A stretch of 64,000 nucleotides of DNA from an uncultured Ruminococcus sp. (GTDB taxonomy: Bacteria > Bacillota > Clostridia > Oscillospirales > Ruminococcaceae): NCBI GenBank assembly GCA_910576995.1, contig CAJTLC010000001.1:125221-189220 (forward strand), written 5' to 3'. This document shows, one piece after another, positions 25,681 through 34,999 of the stretch. Position numbers and translations under genes: made by a program. The stretch's first letter is position 1. Every line of letters starts with the position of its first letter. A model generated the notes under the pieces. The model was not told the origin of the DNA, did not search any database, and saw only the letters and a program-made list of their open reading frames with translations.

Positions 25681-27033
25681 ATGGGTAATTTTTTCACATC
25701 AATACAAATACACAATCCTGAGCAGCTTAGCAAAGAGCAGTTCATTGAGCTGTTCTGCAACAAAATGAAAGAAAACGGATTTGTTGTCGGTAACGAGGAC
25801 GATCATGAGATTTCATATGCACTTGCTTTTGCAGACAATAGTAACTGGGTTGCAGTAGGTTCTGAATCTTATGAAGCAGGAAACACCGCTGTTCAGAAAG
25901 ATGCAGGAAATATTGCAAAGATGCTGAATGCCTGCTGTATTAACGTTACTGTGGTAGACAGCGATTTTGCAATGCTTGATATGTATTCAAATACAGGGCG
26001 TAAGTTGGATACTGCCGTTATGGGACGAGCTGACGATTATCTGGGCGATGATATCCCTGCGCCTAAGAGGAATGTATGGTCTGCTATCCTTAGTGAAAAC
26101 AGTATATGGGAACGCTTCAGAGAAGTTCAACAGGGTGATTATGTATTTGTTGAGGACGGATTATCGGAATTAGCTCCGCTTATCAATATGGACGGCAGAA
26201 ATATTCTTTTTGAATTCGCAGACGCTAACGAATCTGATGAAAATAACTGCTTTCTGTATTTTAAAAAAGCGAGTACTAAAAAAACTAAAAAACTTACGCT
26301 AAACGCCGCCTTCAAGCAGGTATTCGGTGAGGCTCTTGAACCGCTTGGATTTGTGAAGATCAAAAGCAAACATCCGTATTATGTGCGTGTTGTGAATGAG
26401 GAAATATTGCATATTATCACTTATAAAACGGAACAACCGTCATATCCAGAGGATAAAGCTTTTAACATTTTAGGCGGAGTAGCAACGGTATATCGGAAAA
26501 AAATCGACCTGAGCGTTGGAATAAAAAATAATTATAACTGGCTTAGAAGTTCAGTGGATGATTTTTATACAATACCTTTAGGAGAAGACCATGACAGCTA
26601 CTACCGTCAAACTATTTCAAGGTTTTACTATTTTTCAGAAATTGAAAAATCCATGCTTTCGGCTTTGAATGATTCGCTGGAATTGGTAAAAAAATATATG
26701 CTGCCTGTATTGAATTGTGTTGATACTCTTGAGAAGAGCATAGATTTTTTTGAAAAATTTACGCTTCCTATTGACACAAATGCTTATAATACGGATCTTT
26801 GTTTTGATGGCGATAGTGACTACAACGAAGGGTTTCTTTGCATTAAAGCAGATTATCAGAAACTGAAGGAAAAATGGAGGCGTATCGTTGAAGGTGAAAA
26901 TAAAATTTTACCGGAGACGTTAAAAATAGTTAATGAACTATATAAATTTTTTGTTGATCCTGTTTTCAATAAAGCAGTTTTAGATGAATTGGAAGGAAGA
27001 AAAGAATCCAATATAAAAACTCTAAAGTTTTGA
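25681..27033 (+). CDS. Cytoplasmic protein of unknown function, two-domain
   Basis: A 450-residue protein with no signal peptide or membrane segment. The first ~200 residues start MGNFFTSIQIHNPEQLSKEQ and contain a repeated theme of surface-acidic beta/alpha segments. The second half starts near LTLNAAFKQVFGEALEPLGF and reads like a DUF4304-type domain, a family found in stand-alone and immunity-like proteins; that assignment is tentative. The ATG at 25681 follows GAGAGG; the longer in-frame extension upstream lies inside the promoter. It is monocistronic, AT-richer than its neighbours, and its 3' end touches the IS remnant, which hints at an acquired gene. Function unknown. Confidence 0.7.
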   Translation: MGNFFTSIQIHNPEQLSKEQFIELFCNKMKENGFVVGNEDDHEISYALAFADNSNWVAVGSESYEAGNTAVQKDAGNIAKMLNACCINVTVVDSDFAMLDMYSNTGRKLDTAVMGRADDYLGDDIPAPKRNVWSAILSENSIWERFREVQQGDYVFVEDGLSELAPLINMDGRNILFEFADANESDENNCFLYFKKASTKKTKKLTLNAAFKQVFGEALEPLGFVKIKSKHPYYVRVVNEEILHIITYKTEQPSYPEDKAFNILGGVATVYRKKIDLSVGIKNNYNWLRSSVDDFYTIPLGEDHDSYYRQTISRFYYFSEIEKSMLSALNDSLELVKKYMLPVLNCVDTLEKSIDFFEKFTLPIDTNAYNTDLCFDGDSDYNEGFLCIKADYQKLKEKWRRIVEGENKILPETLKIVNELYKFFVDPVFNKAVLDELEGRKESNIKTLKF

Positions 27034-27077
27034 ATTGCCCCCAAAAAGTTAGACAAAATTTTACAAGAGAATTTATG

Positions 27078-27112
27078 CAAAGCGACTAAGAGAGATCTTG
27101 GTCGCTTTTTAT
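27078..27112 (+). terminator. Hairpin serving the unknown gene, inside the IS end
   Basis: AAAGCGAC-T-AAG pairs with CTT-G-GTCGCTTT and is followed by TTTTTAT. It lies 45 bp after the stop of the gene ending at 27033, so that gene may use a terminator supplied by the IS element. Confidence 0.6.
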
Positions 27113-27570
27113 GCAGCAGAGAGTCTGTAATTAAGAGGAGATAAGCCATTAAGTTTAAGTTTGATTCGCTTGGTATTGTACCATTCTATGTAGGCATGAA
27201 GCTCTGAAATAAAATGTTCGACTGACGTAAATTCCTGCAAATACAACAGCTCTGTTTTAAGCAAACTAAAAAAGTTTTCTGCACAGGCATTATCAAGGCA
27301 GTTTCCCTTTCAGCATTTTCTGATAATGCTTATGCTGATACTGCCAACCCTGATCGGAATGCAAAATGAGATTAATATTATCGGGTATTTTTGCAAACGC
27401 TTTTTCAAGCATATCTGTTATCTGTGCAAGATTAGGATGACGGCTTAGATTGTATGATACCACTTCACCATTAAAAAGATCAATAATCGGCGATAGATAG
27501 AGTTTATCGTTTCTACTACTTTGATTTTAAATTCAGGTGTGTACCTTTTATTTTGATGTCTTTTAGGCAT
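27109..27570 (-). pseudogene. IS3-family transposase remnant
   Basis: Reading leftward: an OrfA start (MPKRHQNKRYTPEFKIKVV) runs straight into OrfB at DKLYLSPIIDLFNGEVVSYN, losing the rest of OrfA and the first half of OrfB and changing frame. A second deletion follows LHSDQGWQYQHKHYQKMLK, after which GNCLDNACAENFFSLLKTE resumes in another frame and runs to the normal C-terminus (RIKLKLNGLSPLNYRLSAA). The DDE catalytic region is therefore incomplete. Confidence 0.85.
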
Positions 27571-27730
27571 GAAAATGCCCCCTTTCATTAGATTTCAATT
27601 TGGCATATTTATATTATACCACATTGTCTAACAAATTGGGAGCATTTCATTATGCGGAGATTTTTTGTTTGTCTATATTATATAGTAAGAAACCATATAG
27701 AATTTTTTCTTATTGTGCAGATTGAGAGCA

Positions 27731-30700
27731 TTAGTTATTAACAAGCAAATGTTTCATAAGGCAAAGATCGTATATATCCAATATGTCATCTTCGTATAAA
27801 TCAGCGGCTTTCCAGTTAGCAAGTTTTGTATCAGGAACAGCTAATAGCCATTTTTCGAGTAAAACAACATCGTTGATATCAAATTTGCCGTCCATATTTA
27901 CGTCGCCTTTTACAGCTATATTGCCTTCTTTAGCAAATACGGAATAGTTAACAGATTCAACCATTCCTCCGTCTGTTCCGAGGATAAGCTTCTCGTTTTT
28001 CTTAACAGACTTTGAATAAATTTTCATGGACAGATCATTAGATGTAGAAGCGCTTAAATTTGTATCCGTCCAATCTTTCAGCCATTCGGGAAGCGGAGTT
28101 ACTCGTGTATCTATTGCCACAAATGCCGTCATATCTGCTCCTGCTGTCATTTCAGCAAGATCGTCCGTGTAAAGTTTTGAATCACACGCAGTACGAATAT
28201 ATTCAGAGCCTTCGATAATAGATGGAACATTTGTATAAGTGATATCGCGATCGCCGAACATCAAAGAATTGTTTTTGAAATTACTCTGTATCGACCAATC
28301 TGCGGCATTTTCACTGTCATATATCAGAAGATTTTTTATAAGAGTTCCGTTCAGAATTTTTTCAACAGGTTTAGCAAGAATGAAATAGTTCGTATTATCG
28401 CCGCTTCCGCCGTTCATGCCCAATACTGCATTTTCTCCGGATTTAAAATCTTTCTTGTAAACTACGAATTTCAAATCGCCTGTAGACGTTATACCCGAAT
28501 CTGTTTTCTGCCAGCTTTCCAGCCATGCCGGAATCGGAGAAACTCTTGAATCTATCGCGACATAAACGCTAATATCCGAGCCTGCTGTAAAAGTTCCAAG
28601 ATCATCGGTATACATTTTTGAATCGCAGGCTGTTCTGATGATTTCAGTTCCGATAAGATTTTTCGGAATCTCTATGGCTGTGATTTCTCGGTCTCCGAAT
28701 AAAAGCGAATCTTTTTCGAATTTATCTGCGATAAGCCAATCCGAAGCGTTTTCCTTATCGTTTACGATAAGATTTTTAATATATTTACCGTTAAGAGGCT
28801 TCACTGTAACAGCAGCGTCTCCGAAATCTCCCTCAACCTTAAAGTTGTCGAGATAAAGCGAACATGGAAGCGTTGCATTAGCTTTAAGTTCAATTTTATT
28901 ATCTCCTGCTTTAAGATTTATATTTTCACTTATAGTTTTCCAGTCGTCATAACCCGAACCCTTGGGAAGCGAAAGAGTTTTCACTTTAGCGCCGTTCACA
29001 TAAAGATCAACGCATTTAACGTCAGATGTAGCGGAATAACGGAGCGTCCATTTAAACGTGCCTGCTTTTGAAGTTTTAACGGTATCCTTAACGGCGGCAG
29101 TATCTTTGGTACCGAATTTTACAAATCCCATACCCTGATATTTTTTCAAACCTGTGCCGCAGCCGTTGGTAACGTTTCCCTCGATATTTTTCATATCGAA
29201 ATTTTCGCCTTCATACTGACGTGCGCCCGTGTAGAAATCAGGGAAAGCGGGAGCTTTTCTAACAGCCTGTGGATAAGCGTTCGAACGTCCCGTTTCATTG
29301 CCTGAACATTTTATTGAGATATCAACAGGGCCGTTGTGCTTGACGGTAAGGGTATAAGTTCCATCGCTCCAGTTTTCGGTAATTGCGCTTTTCGTTTGAT
29401 TTGCGCCTCTGTCCTTAGCCGTAAAAGTTGGCTTGACGCTTGCGCCCTTTACAGTCAGCACTTCTGTTCTGAGAGTTGAAGCCGCTTCTTCGTCGTAATT
29501 GTTCAGATAAACGTCAATATGGTCGGCATACTCATTAATAAGAGCAGAACCGTAAAGCTGATGTTTAATGTCAAAACTTTTGCAGGTATTATATTTAAGG
29601 TTGAACTGCGCTCCTTTGTCGTCAGAGCCTACCTTGCTGTTGTAATAAGTCATCCATGTATTCTTATTATTGGCAACATAGCAGTTTGCGTAATAAGAAT
29701 CGGGATAAAGCTTATTGAATTCAGCCTGTTTATCGGCAATCGTTTTCCAGCGTGACGGAATTGTAGATTGCTTTATCTGAACGGGGATAGATTTAGCCAG
29801 ATCGTCCGCAAGAGCGTATACAGTCGGAATGGTTTGATAACGTCCGGTACTCTTATAGGGATTGTGATTATCCTTATAGTTGCCGTCGTTGTCAGCACGA
29901 TATAATCCCTCAAAAAGCGTTTTGTAGGAACAATACTTATCATCATTGCCGCCGGAGTTTACATCCTGAATAACAACGACTTTTGTGCGGTCGATTACTT
30001 CTTTTCTGTTGGGAATACGCAAAGAACCGTCAATAAACTTTCGCATCAGATCGACGTTTACATTTTTACACTGATCATAAAATTCCCACCGGCGGTATTT
30101 ATAGCCTTCGCTGTCTGTGCCGTCGAAAAGACCTTTAACGCAGTCTGCCCAGACAAGTTCCGGTCCGTCGATAACAGTCATGCCGTTCATCGCCATACGT
30201 TCGAGATAAACAGGGAGACTTGTTGACAAACGATACTGATCTTTTTTCTGCTCATCAAAATCGCCGCCTATCCAAGGATAGTCAGACCAGCCTGTATCGT
30301 CCCAGCGAACGCCGTAGTTTCCGCAGTAGCCTGAGATATAAGCTCCGTAAACTTCGCTTTCTACATCGGCGATATAACTTAGCTGCGTGTATTTTTCCTC
30401 AAGAATAAAATTCTGTGCATAGGTACGGCAGGCTTTTTCCCAATTGGAATTTGTTTTCAGCATTGCAACAGGATTCAATGCCGAACCCCACTGGTTTTCG
30501 CACCAGCTTACATCAAGGTAGCCGCCGTATTTGTTGCAGAGTTTTAGCAGGGCGGCGAAATGATCGTAACGCTGCTGGTATGTTACGGGAAAATCCTGTG
30601 AAGCGAATCCCCAGAACTGCTCGCAGTAATTATAACCGATAAAATTCGGATAGTCGCGGAAAAATTCACCGAAGATCGTATTGTCCAGATCATAGTCGGC

Positions 30701-31162
30701 AGAATAATCGGGGAAATGGCTCTGACCGCCGCTTGACGGCTGAATCATTGTCCAGACGCCTTTATCTGCACAGGCTTTTATCCATGATCTTGCGCATTCA
30801 ATACCGTCTTGTATCATTAGCCATCTGTGTTCCGTGGAACTCCAGTTAATTGAGAGGGAAATGTTGAATACAACATAGGGAAGAACATCTTCGGGAACGA
30901 GATCAATGATCTTTTCAGGGTCTGCGTAGTTCCAAGAATCGATATGTACGATCCATACCGGAGATTCGTTGTTGATCGGACGGCGGAAATTGCTGCTTAC
31001 CGCGGCGTTTGTCTGCATCGGTTCTGCCTTTAATGAGAGATCGGCAAGAACCTGACCTATAGAATCGCTTTTTTCGCTGTTATCTGATACGGCGTTCAAG
31101 GGCAGCATACCTAAAGCTAAAACGCTTGTCATTACAGATGCCAGCAATTTTTTGAATTTCAT
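27731..31162 (-). CDS. Secreted GH98 glycoside hydrolase with CBM6, twin repeat modules and dockerin
   Basis: A 1,143-residue exported enzyme. Order: signal peptide (1-24); GH98 region (about 65-620; WIVHIDSWNYADPEKII, IGYNYCEQFWGF, LDVSWCENQWG); CBM6-like module (about 648-777); two related ~145-residue modules (about 790-935 and 937-1080) sharing RTACDSK-YTDDL and FGDREIT/FGDRDIT; type I dockerin (about 1086-1143, GDVNMDGKFDINDVVLLE). GH98 includes blood-group endo-beta-galactosidases and endo-xylanases; the CBM6 and dockerin favour a plant hemicellulose such as xylan (inference). ATG 31162 follows GGAGGTAAAACA; the longer ORF start is rejected. Likely bound to a scaffoldin cohesin. Confidence 0.85.
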   Translation of the reverse strand: MKFKKLLASVMTSVLALGMLPLNAVSDNSEKSDSIGQVLADLSLKAEPMQTNAAVSSNFRRPINNESPVWIVHIDSWNYADPEKIIDLVPEDVLPYVVFNISLSINWSSTEHRWLMIQDGIECARSWIKACADKGVWTMIQPSSGGQSHFPDYSADYDLDNTIFGEFFRDYPNFIGYNYCEQFWGFASQDFPVTYQQRYDHFAALLKLCNKYGGYLDVSWCENQWGSALNPVAMLKTNSNWEKACRTYAQNFILEEKYTQLSYIADVESEVYGAYISGYCGNYGVRWDDTGWSDYPWIGGDFDEQKKDQYRLSTSLPVYLERMAMNGMTVIDGPELVWADCVKGLFDGTDSEGYKYRRWEFYDQCKNVNVDLMRKFIDGSLRIPNRKEVIDRTKVVVIQDVNSGGNDDKYCSYKTLFEGLYRADNDGNYKDNHNPYKSTGRYQTIPTVYALADDLAKSIPVQIKQSTIPSRWKTIADKQAEFNKLYPDSYYANCYVANNKNTWMTYYNSKVGSDDKGAQFNLKYNTCKSFDIKHQLYGSALINEYADHIDVYLNNYDEEAASTLRTEVLTVKGASVKPTFTAKDRGANQTKSAITENWSDGTYTLTVKHNGPVDISIKCSGNETGRSNAYPQAVRKAPAFPDFYTGARQYEGENFDMKNIEGNVTNGCGTGLKKYQGMGFVKFGTKDTAAVKDTVKTSKAGTFKWTLRYSATSDVKCVDLYVNGAKVKTLSLPKGSGYDDWKTISENINLKAGDNKIELKANATLPCSLYLDNFKVEGDFGDAAVTVKPLNGKYIKNLIVNDKENASDWLIADKFEKDSLLFGDREITAIEIPKNLIGTEIIRTACDSKMYTDDLGTFTAGSDISVYVAIDSRVSPIPAWLESWQKTDSGITSTGDLKFVVYKKDFKSGENAVLGMNGGSGDNTNYFILAKPVEKILNGTLIKNLLIYDSENAADWSIQSNFKNNSLMFGDRDITYTNVPSIIEGSEYIRTACDSKLYTDDLAEMTAGADMTAFVAIDTRVTPLPEWLKDWTDTNLSASTSNDLSMKIYSKSVKKNEKLILGTDGGMVESVNYSVFAKEGNIAVKGDVNMDGKFDINDVVLLEKWLLAVPDTKLANWKAADLYEDDILDIYDLCLMKHLLVNN

Positions 31163-31379
31163 TGTTTTACCTCCGTTATATACTCGTAATACTGATTTCC
31201 AGTCATATCGTCGTTTTTTGAACATTTTTCATCAGAAACGAGTATAAAATCTATATGATTTTATTATAAGTCAATCAGAAATAAATATCAACCCACAATT
31301 TGCAGAAAAGGTGGAGAAAGTGAATTAGTTGTTTTAATAAAATTACATATATTTGTTATGTATATCAAGAGTTAAACTG

Positions 31380-31433
31380 TAAAAAATTACAAACCTCCCC
31401 AGAAACCAAAAATCAGTTTCAGGGGAGGTTTGG
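31380..31433 (-). terminator. Intrinsic terminator after the hybrid kinase
   Basis: The arms CAAACCTCCCC (31390-31400) and GGGGAGGTTTG (31422-31432) form an 11-bp GC-rich stem. On the minus strand it is followed by TAATTTTTT. Confidence 0.88.
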
Positions 31434-31436
31434 TAT

Positions 31437-34400
31437 TTATCCGATAAATTTCTTGAGAACAGATATAAAAATATCCATATCCAAGGGCTTAGCAATATGA
31501 GCGTTCATTCCGCATTTAAATGCAGCTTCCTTATCGTCTTCAAAGGCATTCGCGGTCATGGCGATTATCGGCAGATCTTTCACATCTTTTCTCGGCAAAG
31601 AACGTATAGTTCTGGTAGCTTCATAGCCGTTCATGATAGGCATCTGCACATCCATCAGGATCGCGTCATAATAATTTTCTTCCGAATGTTCCATGACGGC
31701 GACAGCGTCAGTTCCGTCGGGAGCAGTATCAACGATAAATCCGGCTTCTTCCAGAATTACTTCTGCAATTTCGCGGTTCAGTTCGTTATCTTCAACCAGC
31801 AGAATACGTTTTCCCGAAAAATCAGCTTTCGTCCATTCGGGGGCAGTGTCCTGCTTTTTATTTAGGTGATTTGCAGAAAGAAGAACGGATTTCAGATCGG
31901 AAATAAAGAGTGGTTTCGCGCAGAATGCAGTAACGCCCGCTTCTCTTGCTTCTTCTTCGATATCCGACCAATCATAAGCCGTAAGGATTATAATCGGCAC
32001 GTCGTCTCCTACTGCACTGCGAATTTTTCGTGCGGTTTCAACTCCGCTTAGTCCGGGCATTTGCCAGTCGATAATAAACGTATGGTAAGAATCTCCGTCG
32101 TCAAATGCTGTTTTAGCGCGGAAAACCGCTTCTCTGCCAGATGTGGTCCATTCCGAACGCATACCAAGTTGTTTCAGCATTCTGCAAGCGCTGTCACAGG
32201 CATTTAAGTCGTCGTCAACGACCATCGCTCGCAGTCCCTCCAGTTCTCTTATCTGCGAAGCCGTTTGATCTGTATCTTGAAGTTTTAATTCAAGATCAAC
32301 TGTAAAAGTACTGCCTTTTCCCGGTTCGCTTTCAACGTTAATAGTTCCGTTCATCATTTCAACAATATTCTTTGTAATAGACATTCCCAGACCTGTTCCC
32401 TGAATTCCGCTTTGAGTTACCGTGAATTCACGCTCGAACGGATCGAAAATATGTTTAACAAATTCGGGCGACATTCCGATGCCGTTATCTTTAACTATAA
32501 ATTGATAAGAACCGTATCCGTGGCGGAATGTTCCTTTTTGAATAATGCGGAACGAGAGCGTACCTTCGGCAGGAGTATATTTAATTGCATTGCTTAGCAG
32601 ATTTATAAATACCTGATTAAGTTTCAGCGGATCGGTGATGACGTTTTCATTGGTCACTTCAAAGGTATCTATAAACAATTCAAGCTGTTTTGCCTTGACC
32701 TGAGGCTGTATGATATTGACCAGATTGTGAATGATCTCAGGAATATTACATTCCTGCTCCTTGATTTGCACCTTGCCGCTTTCTATCCTGCTCATGTCAA
32801 GTATATCGTTGATAAGGCTGAGCAGGTGATTGCTGGAAGCCAATACTTTTTGCAGACATTCCAGAACCTGATCTTTACTGTCGATATGATTAACGGCAAT
32901 GGTGGAGAAACCGATTATAGCGTTCATAGGCGTGCGGATATCATGGGACATATTGGAGAGGAAAGTAGTTTTCGCGGCGTTTGCGTGCTGCGCCTGCATC
33001 AATGCGTCATGGAGGGCCTGCGTCTGTTCTCTCTGACGCTTAACTTGATCTGTGATATCTTTGGAAATTACCATTACTATAATGTCATCGGTATTTTCAT
33101 CTTTCGTCATGGCAAAAGATTGATGCAGACAGATCGGATCGGAATCTAAACCTTCGATCCAATATTCGGCGACAACTTCCCTGTCTCCCTGTTCAAAACG
33201 CTTCAGAAGATATTCCGCAGTTACAGCGGAAGAGTAATTTTCCATAGATTCGGGCAGTACGTATTTTTTCCATTTTTCAAAATAATCCGAAGCCTTACAT
33301 GGAGCGGCAAGTTCGGTCATCGATAAGAAAGAGACATTATTTCCGTTTATTTTGGCAATTATATCCTGTTCTATTTTGTCCTGTGTAAGATTAAACTCGT
33401 AAGTGCATAATGAACTTGACATGATAGCGATCTGATACTGACGCTCCTTGCGGTTCATGAGCAACCGTTCTTTTTCTGCGCGTATTTCCTTGAGTTTAAG
33501 CTGTGTATTGTCCTGACGTACAAAAAGAATTTTTGTTGCGCTTCCGTTTTCATCGCGCGTCAGACAAACGGTAATAAGCAGTTCCCATGCTTCTTTTTCG
33601 TCGCGCATAATGTGACACTCGTAAGTAAGAACGTCTGTTTTTGCCAAATGTTCAATCAAAGAGTCTGCGGTAAAGAAGCGGTAAAATTCTTCCTTTGCCT
33701 CGTCTTCTATTATATCCGCGCTTTGAATTTTCAGCATTTCATCAAAGCTGCCTTCAAAGTTCGATTCACGATTTGAAGGCTGAACGTTTGCCACATATGA
33801 ATACGTTTGAGTTTCCAGATCAACAGTAATATATCGTGATGAAAAGAGCGTATTCAAGCCTTGAAGCACATATTGAGACTGTTCGTTTTCCTTTTCGAGT
33901 TTTTTACGTCTGTGCCTTGATCGAACGAGTATGATCAAAATGGAGATCGCAAATATGGCGATAAGCATTATTTCCAGTTGTATCCCCGCAGAATTACCTC
34001 TTGAGATCATATTTTGCGTAATATTTTTAGGGAATATTTGTACTAGAACGAAATCATTATTTTTAAGATATGTAATGCAAACATTGTCTGTCTTGCTTTT
34101 CTTGTCGCATAAAAACGTTCCCATGCCGCCGTTTTTGAATACATTATGCATCTGATCGGCTGTTCCCTGATCTATCATATTCGAGTCCGTCAATATATCT
34201 AAAAGATAGCCGTTATAAGTTGCGTCGTCGGAACTGGCGATTATTTTGCCATCGGGCTTGCATAGAAATACTTGCGCATTTTCGCCGAAATAAGTGGTTG
34301 AGAGCATATTTTTCAAATATTCTTCAGCTAAAAATGCCCCTCTAAGCACGCCTACGACCTCGTCGTTGTATTTAACAGGCGTATAAAAGCAAGCCATAGT

Positions 34401-34838
34401 TTCATTAAAAAGATAGGGATCGAAAATTATTTCGATATTACTGTTTCCACTGATGCCGTCTTGGTAGAAATTTCTATCTGTAACATCTGCGGTTTGTCCG
34501 TCGGAAGAATGGTCGATACCGTTAATATCTGTAAATATAACGGCGTCGAAAGCGGAACTTTCCTCCATTTCTTTCAGCATTCTCGCCGTAATATCCGGAG
34601 TTTCCAAACTTCGGCTTACGAAATACGCATATGTATTTATACGGCGCAGCGCGTTGCTTAATTCTTCGTCGATGTGTTCCATTTTGAGCTGCGCGGCGTT
34701 TGCTGCGTATTCCTTATTTTGATTTTCTATACGGGTGCTTGTTTGGATCGTAAATCTCATAAAAGATAGAATGACAGCAATTACTATAAAAGAAACAAAA
34801 GCGATCTGACTGGTTATGGTCGTTTTTTTATTATTCAT
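31437..34838 (-). CDS. Hybrid sensor histidine kinase with two receiver domains
   Basis: A 1,133-residue membrane sensor. Residues 14-30 and about 287-308 are transmembrane and bracket a ~250-residue dCACHE-type extracellular sensor. Two PAS-like stretches follow (about 330-600), then HisKA with the phospho-acceptor His near residue 632 (SNMSHDIRTPMNAIIGF), HATPase (NQVFINLLSNAIKYTP, GTGLGMSI), and two receivers with acceptor Asp in IIDWQMPG (about 926) and LMDVQMP (about 1061). There is no DNA-binding output domain, so the signal probably leaves through phosphotransfer. It lies between GH98 and a solute-binding lipoprotein. ATG 34838 follows GGAAGGAG; promoter at 34883-34911. Confidence 0.93.
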   Translation of the reverse strand: MNNKKTTITSQIAFVSFIVIAVILSFMRFTIQTSTRIENQNKEYAANAAQLKMEHIDEELSNALRRINTYAYFVSRSLETPDITARMLKEMEESSAFDAVIFTDINGIDHSSDGQTADVTDRNFYQDGISGNSNIEIIFDPYLFNETMACFYTPVKYNDEVVGVLRGAFLAEEYLKNMLSTTYFGENAQVFLCKPDGKIIASSDDATYNGYLLDILTDSNMIDQGTADQMHNVFKNGGMGTFLCDKKSKTDNVCITYLKNNDFVLVQIFPKNITQNMISRGNSAGIQLEIMLIAIFAISILIILVRSRHRRKKLEKENEQSQYVLQGLNTLFSSRYITVDLETQTYSYVANVQPSNRESNFEGSFDEMLKIQSADIIEDEAKEEFYRFFTADSLIEHLAKTDVLTYECHIMRDEKEAWELLITVCLTRDENGSATKILFVRQDNTQLKLKEIRAEKERLLMNRKERQYQIAIMSSSLCTYEFNLTQDKIEQDIIAKINGNNVSFLSMTELAAPCKASDYFEKWKKYVLPESMENYSSAVTAEYLLKRFEQGDREVVAEYWIEGLDSDPICLHQSFAMTKDENTDDIIVMVISKDITDQVKRQREQTQALHDALMQAQHANAAKTTFLSNMSHDIRTPMNAIIGFSTIAVNHIDSKDQVLECLQKVLASSNHLLSLINDILDMSRIESGKVQIKEQECNIPEIIHNLVNIIQPQVKAKQLELFIDTFEVTNENVITDPLKLNQVFINLLSNAIKYTPAEGTLSFRIIQKGTFRHGYGSYQFIVKDNGIGMSPEFVKHIFDPFEREFTVTQSGIQGTGLGMSITKNIVEMMNGTINVESEPGKGSTFTVDLELKLQDTDQTASQIRELEGLRAMVVDDDLNACDSACRMLKQLGMRSEWTTSGREAVFRAKTAFDDGDSYHTFIIDWQMPGLSGVETARKIRSAVGDDVPIIILTAYDWSDIEEEAREAGVTAFCAKPLFISDLKSVLLSANHLNKKQDTAPEWTKADFSGKRILLVEDNELNREIAEVILEEAGFIVDTAPDGTDAVAVMEHSEENYYDAILMDVQMPIMNGYEATRTIRSLPRKDVKDLPIIAMTANAFEDDKEAAFKCGMNAHIAKPLDMDIFISVLKKFIG

Positions 34839-34882
34839 AATTGTTTTATTCTCCTTCCAGAAAAAGCGACATATCTAACTAC

Positions 34883-34911
34883 ATTATATCACACTTTAGG
34901 AGAGAATTCAA
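34883..34911 (-). promoter_or_regulatory. Sigma-A promoter for the hybrid kinase
   Basis: On the minus strand, TTGAAT (34906-34911), a 17-base spacer and TATAAT (34883-34888), 45 bp before the ATG. Confidence 0.75.
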
Positions 34912-34999
34912 GTATTTAAGACGTTATATGATATTTATTTTTTTTAGTATCGGGTATATATTTTTGTAGATAATAATACTGAATAATACTGTTTATTTG

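Larger units (their letters stand above)
27036..27644 (-). mobile_element. Internally deleted IS3-family element with both ends intact
   Basis: The terminal inverted repeats match in about 17 of 21 positions: TGCCCCCAAAAAGTTAGACAA on the left, TGCTCCCAATTTGTTAGACAA on the right in complement. Between them lie 609 bp carrying only pieces of OrfA and OrfB of an IS150/IS3-type transposase. No clear target duplication is seen. It cannot make transposase but could be moved by one acting in trans. Confidence 0.8.

Noticed and set aside
32727..33149. Open frame of 140 codons on the plus strand inside the hybrid kinase
   Set aside because: Antisense to the HisKA/PAS region; no start context or family.
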